The translations under genes were made by a program, and so were the position numbers. The notes under the pieces were generated by a model, which ran no database searches, was not told the DNA's origin, and worked only from the letters and a program-made list of their open reading frames with translations. From the NCBI RefSeq assembly GCF_000001735.4, contig NC_003076.8, positions 8,122,001-8,186,000 on the forward strand: a stretch of 64,000 nt of DNA, read 5' to 3'. This stretch comes from Arabidopsis thaliana (taxonomy: Eukaryota > Streptophyta > Magnoliopsida > Brassicales > Brassicaceae). How positions within the stretch are numbered: position 1 is the first letter of the stretch; every line of letters starts with the position of its first letter. Positions 46,055-61,290 of the stretch are shown one piece after another.

Positions 46055-47936
46055 AACAAGACTACAAGAGATGCCTCATGCATCCGTTTATGGGAAGCGA
46101 CACACAAACAGAGAATCGCATAAGGGATGATATATTTTGAGCATAGACATTTATCGACTAGCACAACTCTTAAGGAGATAGTACCAAAACATTATTTTGT
46201 CAATCTATTAATGATGAAGGATCAGAAATATTCCACAGGTTTTATGTGTATTTTGTAAATCTTAAAACATAAAGGATGACATGGTTTCAGCTACATGTTG
46301 AAATCGGCTAAAGTTCATAAAATACATACTTGTTATTTGATTTATTTTTGAGTTCAGGTTAATATATAAACGCAAAAGATCATAGTTTGGATTGAAAAAA
46401 ACGGCAACCAAATAGTTGTAGTTGAAAAATGCTGTTTTCCCATTCTGGAAACCACTCACGAAATGACTATAATAGTACTTTTATATTATATGATAATATA
46501 AGAAATATTATTCAATAATAACTCAAAATCTAAATTTTCTATGTTTCATTCTGAGTTGTGTTGGATTAGTAGAAAATATTAACTGCCTATCTTTTTTTTT
46601 GTTTATTTATGTTCATGAAATTACTTAACTATTTACAAGTTTTCTGAAAATCAAAATCCTACTTTAAATACTTAACTTCTATTTTTGGTACGTTTTCTTT
46701 TTTTCTGGAATAGTTTGTTTGTTAAATTTGCTAAGGTTTTTAATATCGATTTTTTAAAATCAGAATGTTTGATTACATAATTTTATTTGTGGAAATCTTC
46801 GTATGCTACTACTATATTTTGCTCCTTCCAGAACTTTAAATGGACTAAAAAAGGCAAAAAATAATAATATATATTTCAAAACTAACGTTTCTGTTTAACA
46901 AAATAAATAAATAAATACTAATATCTCTGTCACGTTCTGTAGAGCTCGATCACGAAATTTAATTTTGGAATCCAACAGCATATCTGTCATATCTGAATTA
47001 ATTAATAAGAACGTGTAAAGCTATTTTTGTTTTTCTTTTGGTAGGAAGAAAGTGTCAAAGTTAAACTATTAATAAATGAATAGTCTCCGTCATTGCAGAT
47101 CATCTAATTTAGTTTTTTTTCTTTCTTTCCATCATAAGTGGAATTACATAGAACTGTGGACAACTGGACATGTTATAATTTAAAATTATATCAACTTTCA
47201 AAGTTTTTAGATAATAAGATGTTACAAAATTTTCTACTCAAAAACAATCAAATTATTGAAATTATTATGGGTTGCTTGGAGCAAATGTTAGACAAGAAGT
47301 TTAATTCTCCGTAACTCCTAACATAAGTGTTTATCAAAAATACAGGTCTCAGAAAGTTGTAAACTTTACAGTATGTCATGCAGTCATATATTTTCTCGAG
47401 GAATAATTGACTTAGATTTCAAGACGAATTGCGCATAATTGATCAAATTAATGAAATTTCTTAATGATTGGCTAATTTTCTTGAAATGTTTAGAGGGTTT
47501 CAACTTTCAAATTTCATAGAGACCGGTTTACTTATTTCTCGCATTGAATTCAAGAACATATATATATATATATCTCGTTTAATTGGTAGTGGACACAGTA
47601 ATTTTATGCTTGTAAACTTTTATTTTTTTAATCAATCAAGGAGTTCTCCTTAGTATGTCAACAAAACATTGATAAACTTTTTTATTTTTTGTTGTTGTTA
47701 TTGTTAACCACACATTAATAAAAAAAGTAACTTCATAATTAATTATCCTATTAGGAGAGGATATTATTTACAAAAACAATATTAAAGTAAAAATTTAGAA
47801 GAATGGAGTAAACAGTCCAACTTAACATTACATAAATGAGAAATTAAAAAAACAAAAGCGAGAAGAAAGGGGGAAAAAGACCCAAATCAAACCAAAATCA
47901 TCTAGATTGGAGAAAGCGGGCTAATCTTCAAGTTAT

Positions 47937-48095
47937 ATTTAATAAAAATTTATTGAATATCATTAGTTTAAAGTTATAGAAAATTATAAAACACAAAAAA
48001 TAATATATTTAAAATCAACTTTAATACGTTTTCTTAATATGTGTATTTTTCTTAAAAAATCAGACTAAACAAAACAAAGAGAGTATATTTTAAAT
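47937..48095. mobile_element. MITE-like repeat, copy 1
   Basis: This segment aligns in the same order with 63165-63320 in an SQE6 intron: ATTGAATATCATT, then TTAAAG, ACACAAAAAA, AAAATCAACTTTAATA and CTTAATATGTGT. The shared AT-rich sequence at two unrelated places suggests a short dispersed element. Its ends are not clear. Confidence 0.5.
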
Positions 48096-48129
48096 TCTAT
48101 CTCATATATTTATCTAGTTTAGTTTATAG

Positions 48130-48622
48130 TAGAAACCTATGTTTCATGGAAACAGAAACAGAATTACGGATGCGAAACATTTCAGAAACGTGAAACATTT
48201 TTTTTTTTTCTAAAATTAGGGAATAGAAACGTTTCGGAAACATATACACACATATATATACTTTATACAAAAAAAAATATCAAATAGTTTAACTAATGTT
48301 CTAAAATATAAAGATTAAAAGGCCCAATATCAAATATTTAGACCATCATTTTCATTTAATCCATCAAAAATCATATAAAACATCTCAAATCTGGTTTGTC
48401 GGGAAAAAGATCTTAAAACTCGAATCTCCCAAAATTAGTTAAATCTGAATATTTCTAAACTATTTGTTTATTAAGTTTTGAAAATAAGAAAAAAATAAGA
48501 TTTTTCGCATTTTCAAATCGGAAATCAGTTTCCATCGTATTTTCAAATACAAAATTTTAGGAAACACGTTTTCGTAAATTTCCATCGTGTTTCTGAGAAT
48601 TTCTGTTTCCGAAACGTTTCTA
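48130..48622. mobile_element. Inverted-repeat element with GAAACGTTTC-type ends
   Basis: The left end reads TAGAAACCTATGTTTC followed by GGAAACAGAAAC. The right end, reversed, reads TAGAAACGTTTC followed by GGAAACAGAAA. Internal repeats of GAAAC/GTTTC are frequent. The length of about 490 bp without coding capacity fits a non-autonomous DNA transposon. No target duplication could be fixed. Confidence 0.5.
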
Positions 48623-49789
48623 TGTTACATGTATGCTTGTAACTCTTTTTGTCCAGTAAAAAGAAAGAAAAAAAATGTTTGTAACTCATTTTATTTGGAT
48701 TGGACAGTCAATTATAATTAATAATGAAAAGTATGGGCTTAATTTGGAAAATGTAATCAAGGTATATTAGCTAAACAAGCAAGGAAAATACTTAATAATC
48801 AAATATTTAAATAATAGATAATATTTTTATGCCGCCCGGACATATAATATATGTACTGTTGACTATATATTAATTAATCATATCACAGAAAATTTATAAA
48901 ACGGATAAACGTGATAGAGTAGTATGATAAATAAAACGAACATGATCAAATATCATAGCTAGAAAAAGGGGAAAATGTCAGAGATAACCAAATCAAACCG
49001 TATACTCCAGTTTCCATATTTTAATACACAATTAAGAACTAAATATGGAAAAAGACATATTTGAAGGCCAGTGAATGATGTCAAACATGTTTCATTTCTC
49101 TCAATTTTTGTAAAACCTAATTTAAAAAAAAAATTGAACGGTCGTCTAATCTAGAGGTAATGAGTAGATTTCTCTATTTTTGTTTTCATCTCTTTTAAAT
49201 ATCTTAAAACTGTAGCATATATTTACCAGAAGTTATGGAGACTTGGAGAGTGTGAACATGTATGAGTTGGAGCGAAAATTACGAACAAAATCTAGATGGG
49301 AAAGCCATCTTTTCTATAATTTGCTATATATAAATGTATGGAGACGAGAGTTTCTAACAATAAATGTATGAACACGACACCACATATTTCGTCAACTATA
49401 GGGACCGTCTGCATTAAGATGTTGTCAATGTAAATCAGTTTCTTCGACTAATTTCTTTTCGATATTTCATCAATTTATTAAAATTAATTAGCTTTAAAAT
49501 TTATTGTGGTTGAAAAACTTTTGTAATAGTTTCTTCCGATAGGTACATCATACTTCTTAATCTAATATCACATCATCCACAAAGCTGAATGGTAAAGTGT
49601 ATGGTCTATGTTTGCATGACCTTAAAAGACCAATGAATTAAGTGTATAGAGAGGGACGAGACTATCACTTTTGTGGCTGCTTTTCATGAACACGAAAACA
49701 AAAACCTCACCACAGACTTTTTTTTTTTGATAAAAACCTCACCACAGACTCCATCATCTATTGGAACGACTGCGCTAAGATGTTATATC

Positions 49790-49900
49790 GATAGCAACAA
49801 ATTTTCATCAGTAGTTATCTATTTTAGAAATAAAAATTAAATTAATAGCAATAGATTTTCATCAGTGGTTATCTATTTTAGAAATAAAAATGAAATTAAT
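49790..49900. repeat. Tandem duplication of about 58 bp
   Basis: Two adjacent copies share AATAGCAA/GATAGCAA then TTTTCATCAG, GGTTATCTATTTTAGAAATA and AAATTAATA. Just before, AAAACCTCACCACAGACT is itself duplicated around a T tract (49701 and 49734). Confidence 0.75.
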
Positions 49901-50593
49901 ACTGAAACTAAAATTGAAATTTGAATTCTAGATATCAAAACAATAAAAGTAACTAGAACATGATGTAGTAAAATAAGATTAAATTTATTTTTATAAACAT
50001 TATATTTCTCCTAATATGTTTGCACGTTGCAAATACTAGATGACATTATTCCAACTATGTCGAGTTTAAATTATTTTAAATTATTTATAATATATATTTG
50101 CTTATAAAAAGTAACTTACTGTGTTTAAAAGTAAAGATTATATTTAATAACGAAAAATATGTTGTGAAATATTATGGTTGCATTATAGTAGTTGATAGCA
50201 TAACATCTCATTAGTTTTGCCACAATTTATAGATATATTTCTTTGAAAACTTGTTTTTCTTAAAATCTTAAAATTTTAAAATTTAAAGATATATAAGAAG
50301 TTTAAAATATCATTAGACTGTTTTTTTCTTTCGTAAATTCATTCTTATAACTTCGATTTTAGTATACATAAGAATAAAGATATACTGTGCAAGAAAACCA
50401 GAGGTCACCAATATACACAAGCATTCAACAGAATTAAAAACTCGTTTTATTAGTATTACAATTCCTTCTTTTTACTTTTACGTAGAACAATTTTCATTTA
50501 TATGAGAATAATTGTAGAACACAATATATGCAGAATCACAAAGATTCGTGATTTATATATGTGTTATATTTTGCAGTTTAAAGCACCAGTGTT

Positions 50594-53395
<2,802 letters not shown>

Positions 53396-53454
53396 ATCCT
53401 TATCTATAAGCTAGTTCTTAATATGGTTTATGAGGGAATCGAAAGAGGAATAAC

Positions 53455-53575
53455 AACATATATATAGTGCAAAGATATGTCAGTTTGGACGTGGTATCAC
53501 CACATGCTAAATTATTATAATAATTTAGAAAGCCATAAATTGATATTTTCTGTTGTCCACATATTTCGTTATCAT
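53455..53575 (-). promoter_or_regulatory. SQE5 promoter block, shared with the truncated copy
   Basis: Contains a TATATATA box (about 53458-53465) and CAGTTTGGACGTGGTATCAC (53480-53499). The same block, CAGTTTGGACGTGGCATCAC, precedes the truncated SQE copy at about 59093-59112, and TTTTCTGTTGTCCACATA follows in both. The ACGTGG core is G-box/ABRE-like. Conservation may reflect recent duplication rather than selection. Confidence 0.5.
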
Positions 53576-55668
53576 TTATGAGCTGTGTAAGATGACAAAA
53601 AAAAACAAACGACGATTTTATTTTTATTAGATACAAACAGAAAATATTGTCCACCCTAGTTAATGAATATGTTTCTATTTTGAACAATCGAGTAAAAGGC
53701 ACCACTCAAATATTTGACATTTTTTTACACTCTTAAATGATGAATAACTAGTCAAGACGGTAGCTAACTTGGCCATGATTTTGACAATGGAGTAACGTAT
53801 TTGGTCGGTATTTCATTGAAGACATTTTTTTTTAAAGACTATCTACCTAATTATTTTTTAACTACTTATTTCACTAATTTTCCATTTTTATAGTTGTGGA
53901 AAAAAAAATTAAGTTGTGAAAGTAATAATAATTATTAATTATTTTTTAATAGTTGTGACAACAATTATAGAGAAAAGGACAGATTCAAATTAAATTTGGA
54001 ACGGTAATTAGACATAGGTATTTGTTTGTCAAAAATGACTTGTTAAAGCAAACCAAAGGCAAATTTGAAAGAAAATAGAAATTTGTTGCAAGTTTTTTTT
54101 TTTTTTTTTTTTTTACTTAACATCTTTAGATCTATAAAATCCGATCTATAGTTAATTGGATCCCTACTATACAAAGTAACACAACTTATTCAAATCATCT
54201 AGTGAAGAAGACCAAGACAAATTAACTTAACTACTTACTTAAAAACACATTCTCAATTCACATTTTTTGTTACAAGTGTAAAATCTGCAAGTAAAACTAA
54301 ATATAGAATATACATTTCGTTTGTTTCAGTTCCGCAAAACGGGTGCTGACGGCAGCAACATGTGGCAGTTAAGTTAGGCTTCAAAAGGATTATCTGGTCC
54401 ACAAATTAGATTATAAATTAATTTTAATTTCTATGGATGGATATATTACCTTTCCAAATATTCAATAAACTTTTCTTTTGTTAGTTATGTTATTCAATAA
54501 GTTTTTTTTTGTGGGGCTCAAACATAATCACTTTGCTATGAATATCCTCTTGTACACCGTCACAAAATGATATATAATATCCATTAAAATAATTTGCTAC
54601 AATTTTTAGCTATTTTCTCGGCAGTTTGCAATTTTGCATGCTTAACAATAAAAAACACATGATTTTTTTTATGTGGGAAAAAAAATTCAAAAAACAAAAA
54701 ATATTCACTAGAACAGAATGAAATATTTTATATTTCTATATGCAGTTAATTTGTTCTAAATTTAAATTATGTAATAAACTAAATTTGGATCGAACGAATT
54801 TTTGTTATTTTTGTTAAAAAAAATTTTTGATAAAGGATTTAAATTTAAAATTATAGTGCTTACTTCAATTAGATCAACAAGCTGAAGCACTATTAGTATC
54901 GTTTGTAGTGCTTGAACTGCTCTTTTTTGTGGTTTGAGATTATTAAAAAGTTTCACAATGCAAATCACATATATGTAATCGAGTAGATATGTGTCTGGCT
55001 AAACAAGAGTTTGGCATTGCAGTGTATAGATCTTTTGAATGATATATAAAGTTACACTTTGAGAAAAAGAAAAATTAATTAGTATTTGATGTTCGATGAC
55101 GAGACAACCACATGGCTAGCCATCTAGCTAGTCGATCTAAACTAGGTCATTAACAAACTTGATGAATGTTTCATCTTCCTTAGTGGATCAAAATGTTTAG
55201 TTTTTTTTAAAATTACTCCATTTAAATAACTTTTGTCTGAACCCGTAAATAACGTTTCTCATACCTACAACGATAAGTTCATTGGACTCCTTAATCACAT
55301 TTAAATATAGAAAAATAACCCAAATATCACTAAAGGTGGGAAGTGTTTTATCTGCATAACCCTCCCTAAAGGTCGACTTCAAAGACATTTTAAAGGCCAA
55401 TTAATTATGTCATTCATTGTTACGTGCTGCATCTTATTTTTTATTTTTCTATAAATAGATGTATAGACACGAGACTTTACTCTTTTTGGATGTTTTCTAT
55501 GAATACGACAATATAAACCTCATCACCACATATAACTAAATCAATTATTGGGACAGATGCAGTAAGATGTATGTTATCGATGTCCACAACTTTTTCTGGA
55601 GTAATTTATATATATATATATATATATATATTAGAATTTCTTTGAGAAAACTATTATAATAATAAAAA

Positions 55669-56106
55669 TTAGGTTTTTAACCTGCGGTTTACCGCGGGCA
55701 ATCGGTTTATTTGGTTCTTATACTAAATATTTTGAATAAATTTGATATCTTAAACTTATAAATATAAATTTCTAATGATTAGTGAAGAATTGTAATATAT
55801 GATTTGGATATTATTGATTATTGATTTCATGATTGAATATAGTGTTTTTAGGGATGGAATGTGATCATATTTTGATTTCAAAAACGATATAGATTTTTTA
55901 TTTTTGTTGAACGGTTTAGATTGAAGGGAATTAATTTTATTGAACGGTTTAAATTGAATCGGATCATATAAAGTTTAGGAGATTGTTAAGACCAAATTAC
56001 CCTTAATGATTTTGAATAGCAAAGAACAAAATCCAAAATTGAAATCAAAATTGAGGCCAAATTAGACAAAATTTCAATTTGTACTTCCCTTTTAATAATA
56101 AAGGGA
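55669..56106 (-). mobile_element. Short non-autonomous Helitron (ATREP-like)
   Basis: On the minus strand the element starts TCCCTTTATTATTAAAAGGG (5' TC, preceded by A). It ends with a hairpin CCCGCGGT-AA-ACCGCAGG, a short AT stretch and CTAA, followed by T. Insertion between A and T, a 5' TC, a 3' CTRR and a terminal hairpin are the Helitron hallmarks. At 438 bp it has no Rep/helicase. Confidence 0.8.
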
Positions 56107-56428
56107 TTGCAACTGACTAAATTTTGAAGTTCAAATTTAAGTGTTAAAGAATTTATCAAACAAACTATGGATATGAATATGATATGGCTAAATGTGAATT
56201 GACAAAAATATTAAACATTATTTTAGTATGTTTTCTTAGACATACTAGATGGTATACCCAATTATGTGGAGTTTGAAATATTAAAATTGATTATAACGTA
56301 TATTGTTTTACTAAAAAGTTTGATTACATACCCAATTATGTATATTAATGTGAAGTTAAAATTATATAATCAATAGCGAAAACGATGGTGTGAACTCATG
56401 ATTGCATTATATTTGATAATTTGAATAT

Positions 56429-57473
56429 GGCCTGTTTGTTTGATCATTTGGCATTTACATCTAAATGGATCATTTGGATGATGCATTTGAATGATGTTTG
56501 TTTGATTATTTAGTATTTTATCTAAATGATGCATTTAAATGAATATTTTTTTGTTTGATCATTTTGTAATTCATCTACATTCTCATTCTAATAAAAATGA
56601 CTAAAATACCCATGTTATAATTTTAACAAATGACAAATATTTAACATCATTACCAAATATAATTTTAACGAAGAAATGATTTTACGGTTTTGGCGGAAAA
56701 AATATGATTTTACGGTTTTGGCGAAAAATATGATAATACGGTTTTGACAGGAAAATATGATTTTAACGTTTTGGTGGGAAAACATGATTTTGTGGTTTTG
56801 ACGGGAAAATACAATTTTACGGTTTTGGCGGGAAAATAGAATTTACGGTTTTGGCGGGAAAATACGATTTTACGGTTTTGGCAGGAAAATACGATTTTAC
56901 GGTTTTGGTGGGAAAATATGATTTTACGGTTTTGACGGGAAAATACGATTGTACGGTTTTGGCGGAAAAATACGATTTTGTGATTTTGACGGGAAAATAT
57001 GATTTTACGGTTTTAGCGGAAAAATATGATTTTGCGGTTTTGTGGGAAAATATGATTTTAACGTTTTGACAGGAAAATATGATTTTTCGATTTTGGCGGG
57101 AAAATATGATTTTGCGACTTTGGAGGAAAATATGATTTTGCGATTTTGGCGGGAAAAACGAATTTATAATTTTGACGTAAAATAATAGTCAGTGATTTCA
57201 CAATTTTTAGAGTTTTTTGGTATAATATGTAATTAAAAAAAAAAAAAATCTATTGAAAATTAACATTATTAAAAGAAGGTATATTTGTCATTTGTTTTTT
57301 GGACTAAATCATCTTCATCCAAATGGTTCTACCAAATCCATCCAAATGAGTTTCACAAATTAGCCTAAGTTTAACAGATGAAACATCCAAATGATTTGTT
57401 AATTTGTAAAAAACAAACATCATTTTTCATTTTCATCCAGATGATCCATTTGGATGGAGAAACAAACAGGGCC
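56429..57473. mobile_element. PIF/Harbinger- or Tourist-like element carrying a 27-bp tandem array
   Basis: The left end is GGCCTGTTTGTTTGATCATT; the right end, reversed, is GGCCCTGTTTGTTT, with a one-base indel. TAT lies on both sides (56426-56428 and 57474-57476), consistent with a 3-bp target duplication. The arms of about 170 bp share CATTTGGATG and CATCTAAATG/CATCCAAATG words. The core (about 56670-57180) is a tandem array. No transposase. The element sits in the duplicated flank of the truncated SQE copy. Confidence 0.7.
56670..57180 (+). repeat. 27-bp minisatellite with E2F-type sites
   Basis: About 18 copies of a unit of consensus GATTTTACGG then TTTTGGCGGGAAAA then TAC/TAT. Four units hold a perfect TTTTGGCGGGAAAA (about 56822, 56847, 57100 and 57143), which fits the E2F/DP consensus TTTSSCGS. 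Others differ by one or two bases (GACGGG, GGTGGG, GGCAGG). Since 27 is divisible by three, the array is open in one frame as a 9-residue repeat; this is not evidence for a gene. Confidence 0.85.
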
Positions 57474-58117
57474 TATATTGATCGCATTTGACCACATGAG
57501 GATTTAGAATTTATTTAAAATTTTTAGTTGAAAACTCATTCTTTCATAAACCTTAAAATTATTTAATATATGATCAAACTGAAAAATATAATAATAAATT
57601 TAAATTATAGTATATGGAACAATTTGATGGGATACTATTTTTCGTAAATTCTCTCTCATAATTTCTATTATAGTATAGTTATAAGAAACATATTACACTA
57701 TACTCTAATAAAACAATATCAAATTCTACAAAAAAATAAAATATATATCAAAGCCACAAATTGTACACAAACATTCAACACAAAACGAAATCTTCTTATT
57801 TTTATTAAATTTTCTTCTTTTCGTAGAAATTTCCCCTGTTGTTATATATTAATACTTTTTTTTGGTTAATGGTTAATATAAAGAAAAAAAAAATGAAGGA
57901 TTGTTTTCTCGAGGATGTATTTTAAACAACATGTTAGAATGGATAGATTCATCTGAGAGGATTTGGATTTCACTTTTCCTGAGTCGGATCTTTTTAACCA
58001 ATGCGTTAGCTAGTAGAAGGAAGAAACTCATTAAGTAATATTATGTAAGCTAAGCATTACAATAACATTTCAACGAGTTTACAAGCTTACGTATGTTGCT
58101 GTTTAGAGCATCAATGT

Positions 58118-59010
<893 letters not shown>

Positions 59011-59373
59011 ATCCATATCTATTAGCTAGTTCTCAATATGGTTTAGATTACTATAAAAGGAGTAAAACATGCCTATAAAATGCAAAGTTATATCAGTTTG
59101 GACGTGGCATCACCACAATAAAGTTATCTTTTCTGTTGTCCACATAACTCGTTTTCATTGTTGACATAAACAAATGATATTTATATACATTTCAGATACA
59201 AACACAAGACATTGACCACCCTAATAAATGATTTTGTTAGTATATAGAAGGTACCGCTTAAATTATTGACATCTTTGAAAATATTGAATGACGATTTTAA
59301 ATAGTAAGGAAATTAGCTAAATCTGAATATATCAATCAATTGTTTGATAACAGAAGGTCGGTCCAGAAGTTAG

Positions 59374-59778
59374 TGTAACAACCCGCCTCGTGAGACCCGC
59401 ACACGTGGCCACTCTCTGCCACGTGGCATCCTGTTAGCTCTGCAGCGCATCGACCCTAACCCCTCACCTTGGGCTACCAAAGCCCTGGGTCACCAAAGCC
59501 CTTGGGCCACTAAAGCCCACAGGTAGGTTATTGGTGCGCTTGGCGTTCCTCGAACCCAAGTCAATTGGTAACAGCTTGTCCTTTGGGAAAGTTGTTAAAG
59601 GATGAGGTCTTGGGTTCGAGGAACGCCAAGCGCACCAATAACCTACTTGTGGGCTTTGGTGGCCTAGGGCTTTGGTGGCCCAAGGTGAGGGGTTAGGGTC
59701 GATGCGCTATAGAGCCCGCAGGATGGCACATGACAAAGAGTGGCCACATGTGCGGGTCCCACAGAGCGGGTTATTACA
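59374..59778. mobile_element. GC-rich foldback element with TG...CA ends and 5-bp duplication
   Basis: The element starts TGTAACAACCCGC and ends GCGGGTTATTACA, with GTTAG on both sides (59369-59373 and 59779-59783). The two halves are inverted copies of about 170 bp joined by a short centre near 59570. Shared segments include GGTCGATGCGCT, AGGGGTTAGGGTC and TTGGTGCGCTTGGCGTTCCT. TG/CA ends with a 5-bp duplication are LTR-like, yet the body is one large palindrome. Its GC content stands out sharply from its surroundings. Confidence 0.8.
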
Positions 59779-60589
59779 GTTAGACACAAGAAGCCATCGC
59801 TTAGAGAATCACATTATAACATAAGAACAAAACTTATAGTTGTGGATGAAACATCCAAAATTCTTTTGGAAACATTGGACCGGCCTCGAGTAATGAAACG
59901 AAATGATATTTTAGGCATACTACAGTTTAGATTTTTTCATATTATTTTTCACAATGTATTCCTCCAGTTTCTATGCGGACACAAATCAAATTTCGTTTTA
60001 GCTAATGCTGGTTTCTTTAACGTTTGAAGAGATGATGCATCTATTTTTGGTGCATGTTTGTTATGTACACGATTTCACAAACAAACATACATGGAAACCA
60101 AAGTAACATATACTTACGTATTAATCTATATGTAGTATCAAAACTCTTCCACGGTAAAGACTCATGTTTTACATAGTGCATGTGTATATTACGTAGCTAG
60201 ATATAGGTACTGAGGTACACTATTGTTTATAGGAAAATCACATTAAAAATCTAGTCGTATTTAGTCATTTCAATAAATACACATGGTTTCTTTTGGGTTT
60301 GTATGCATATACGAACACAAAGCACTTATTTATTTGTTCTTTTAAGAAAATGTCAATTTATATTCAAAAAGACAAAGCACTTATTAAAAGAACGAGCAAA
60401 TTTGATACACCTTTTCTCTGTGAAAATTTGAATATATAAATAAAAGTGATGGGTTTTACAAAAGTTATGGGTTAACAATTTCCTTGTGAACAAATAGACA
60501 TTTAGTGCAATATAAGGATCCCATGCTTCTAGATGGATCTTTAGCAAGAAAGACCATTAATGTGATGCTTCGAAGATGCTAAACAAGAT

Positions 60590-60686
60590 CGAAAGATAGG
60601 ACCGGTTGGCGACGTGGAACAACCTCGCACATCAACACGAAAGCGAGTAGCATCCATAACCACAAGTACAGAAAAACCATATCCAT
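60590..60686 (-). pseudogene. Relic of an SQE exon 1
   Basis: Read on minus from the ATG at 60686, the product begins MDMVFLYLWLWMLLAFVLM. This aligns with the N terminus of the truncated copy (MDMAFTHVCLWTLLAFVLT) and then decays into unrelated Arg/Pro codons. No FAD motif or donor follows. Position and orientation between two cluster members point to a further SQE copy that was mostly deleted. Confidence 0.75.
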
Positions 60687-61290
60687 TACGGTTTAGTGAT
60701 TAATTGCGTGATAAATTACTCTATGATATAGTTTATAAGTTTTAGACAAAAAAAGAAAAACTGATATAGTTTATAACTGAATTCAGAAAAGTGAAGTGGT
60801 ATATATATAGAGAGAATTGATCAGAAATAGTTTCAGTAGGCACGAACGTTGTCATCGTATTATATCAAAGTTTTAAATAAGCAATTAAAAACAGATATAT
60901 ATATCAGATTAACCATGTAATTTTCTGTTTCAGTTTCATTTACACGTTTAGCCAGAGTCGTGCTAATGTATATGAAGACCGGATGACTAAAAAATGTCCA
61001 ATATGTATAAAACGAAACTTTTCAAAGTAAATACAGTAAGAAAACAAAAATAAAAGAACAGAGAAACAAAAAATTAGCTCCAATAATACATGTGTGAAGC
61101 TAAAAAAAAAGAGCATTACTTGTAACAACAAAAATAATTCACACATATAACATTCAAAAGTTTATTTTTTTGTGTTTAGAACTTTTCCCCGTTACATACT
61201 AATAATTATAAGCACTGCAATACACGTTTACCAAATGCACAATCACATAGATTCGTGCTCCATATATATTGCGATTGAGAGCATCAAAGT

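Larger units (their letters stand above)
45676..50593. other. Intergenic, about 4.9 kb, between SQE4 and SQE5
   Basis: No gene is supported. From left: SQE4 promoter with TATATATT (about 45688) and TATATATTT (about 45726); an AT microsatellite at 46020-46052; a MITE-like block at 47937-48095 with a sister copy at 63165-63320; an inverted-repeat element at 48130-48622; repeated promoter-distal segments at 49320-49425 and 49635-49800; and a local tandem duplication at about 49790-49900. The rest is AT-rich spacer. Confidence 0.55.
53576..58117. other. Intergenic, about 4.5 kb, SQE5 upstream to truncated SQE copy
   Basis: No gene. The left half is AT-rich spacer with a T tract (54092-54113). 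55455-55590 resembles segments near 49320-49425 and 49635-49800. There is a TA microsatellite (about 55606-55632), a Helitron (55669-56106), a Harbinger-like element with tandem array (56429-57473), and then sequence resembling the SQE5 3' flank (for example ACAAACATTCAACA at 57769 versus ACAAGCATTCAACA at 50418). Confidence 0.55.
59017..61290. other. Intergenic between truncated SQE copy and SQE6
   Basis: Contains the promoter block of the truncated copy (about 59070-59165), a GC-rich foldback element (59374-59778), a relic of SQE exon 1 (60590-60686) and AT-rich spacer. ORFs at 59740-60027 and 60353-60547 have no support. Confidence 0.55.

Noticed and set aside
50010..50045. Possible Helitron 3' end (TTTGCA hairpin then CTAG)
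   Set aside because: CTAG is followed by A rather than T, and the same ACTAGATG context recurs in the duplicated flank at 56245 without the hairpin, so it is better explained as ancestral flank sequence.
56851..57069. ORF encoding a perfect-looking 9-residue repeat protein
   Set aside because: It is the 27-bp minisatellite read in one frame; the unit length is a multiple of three, and neighbouring units break the frame. No start context or splice sites.
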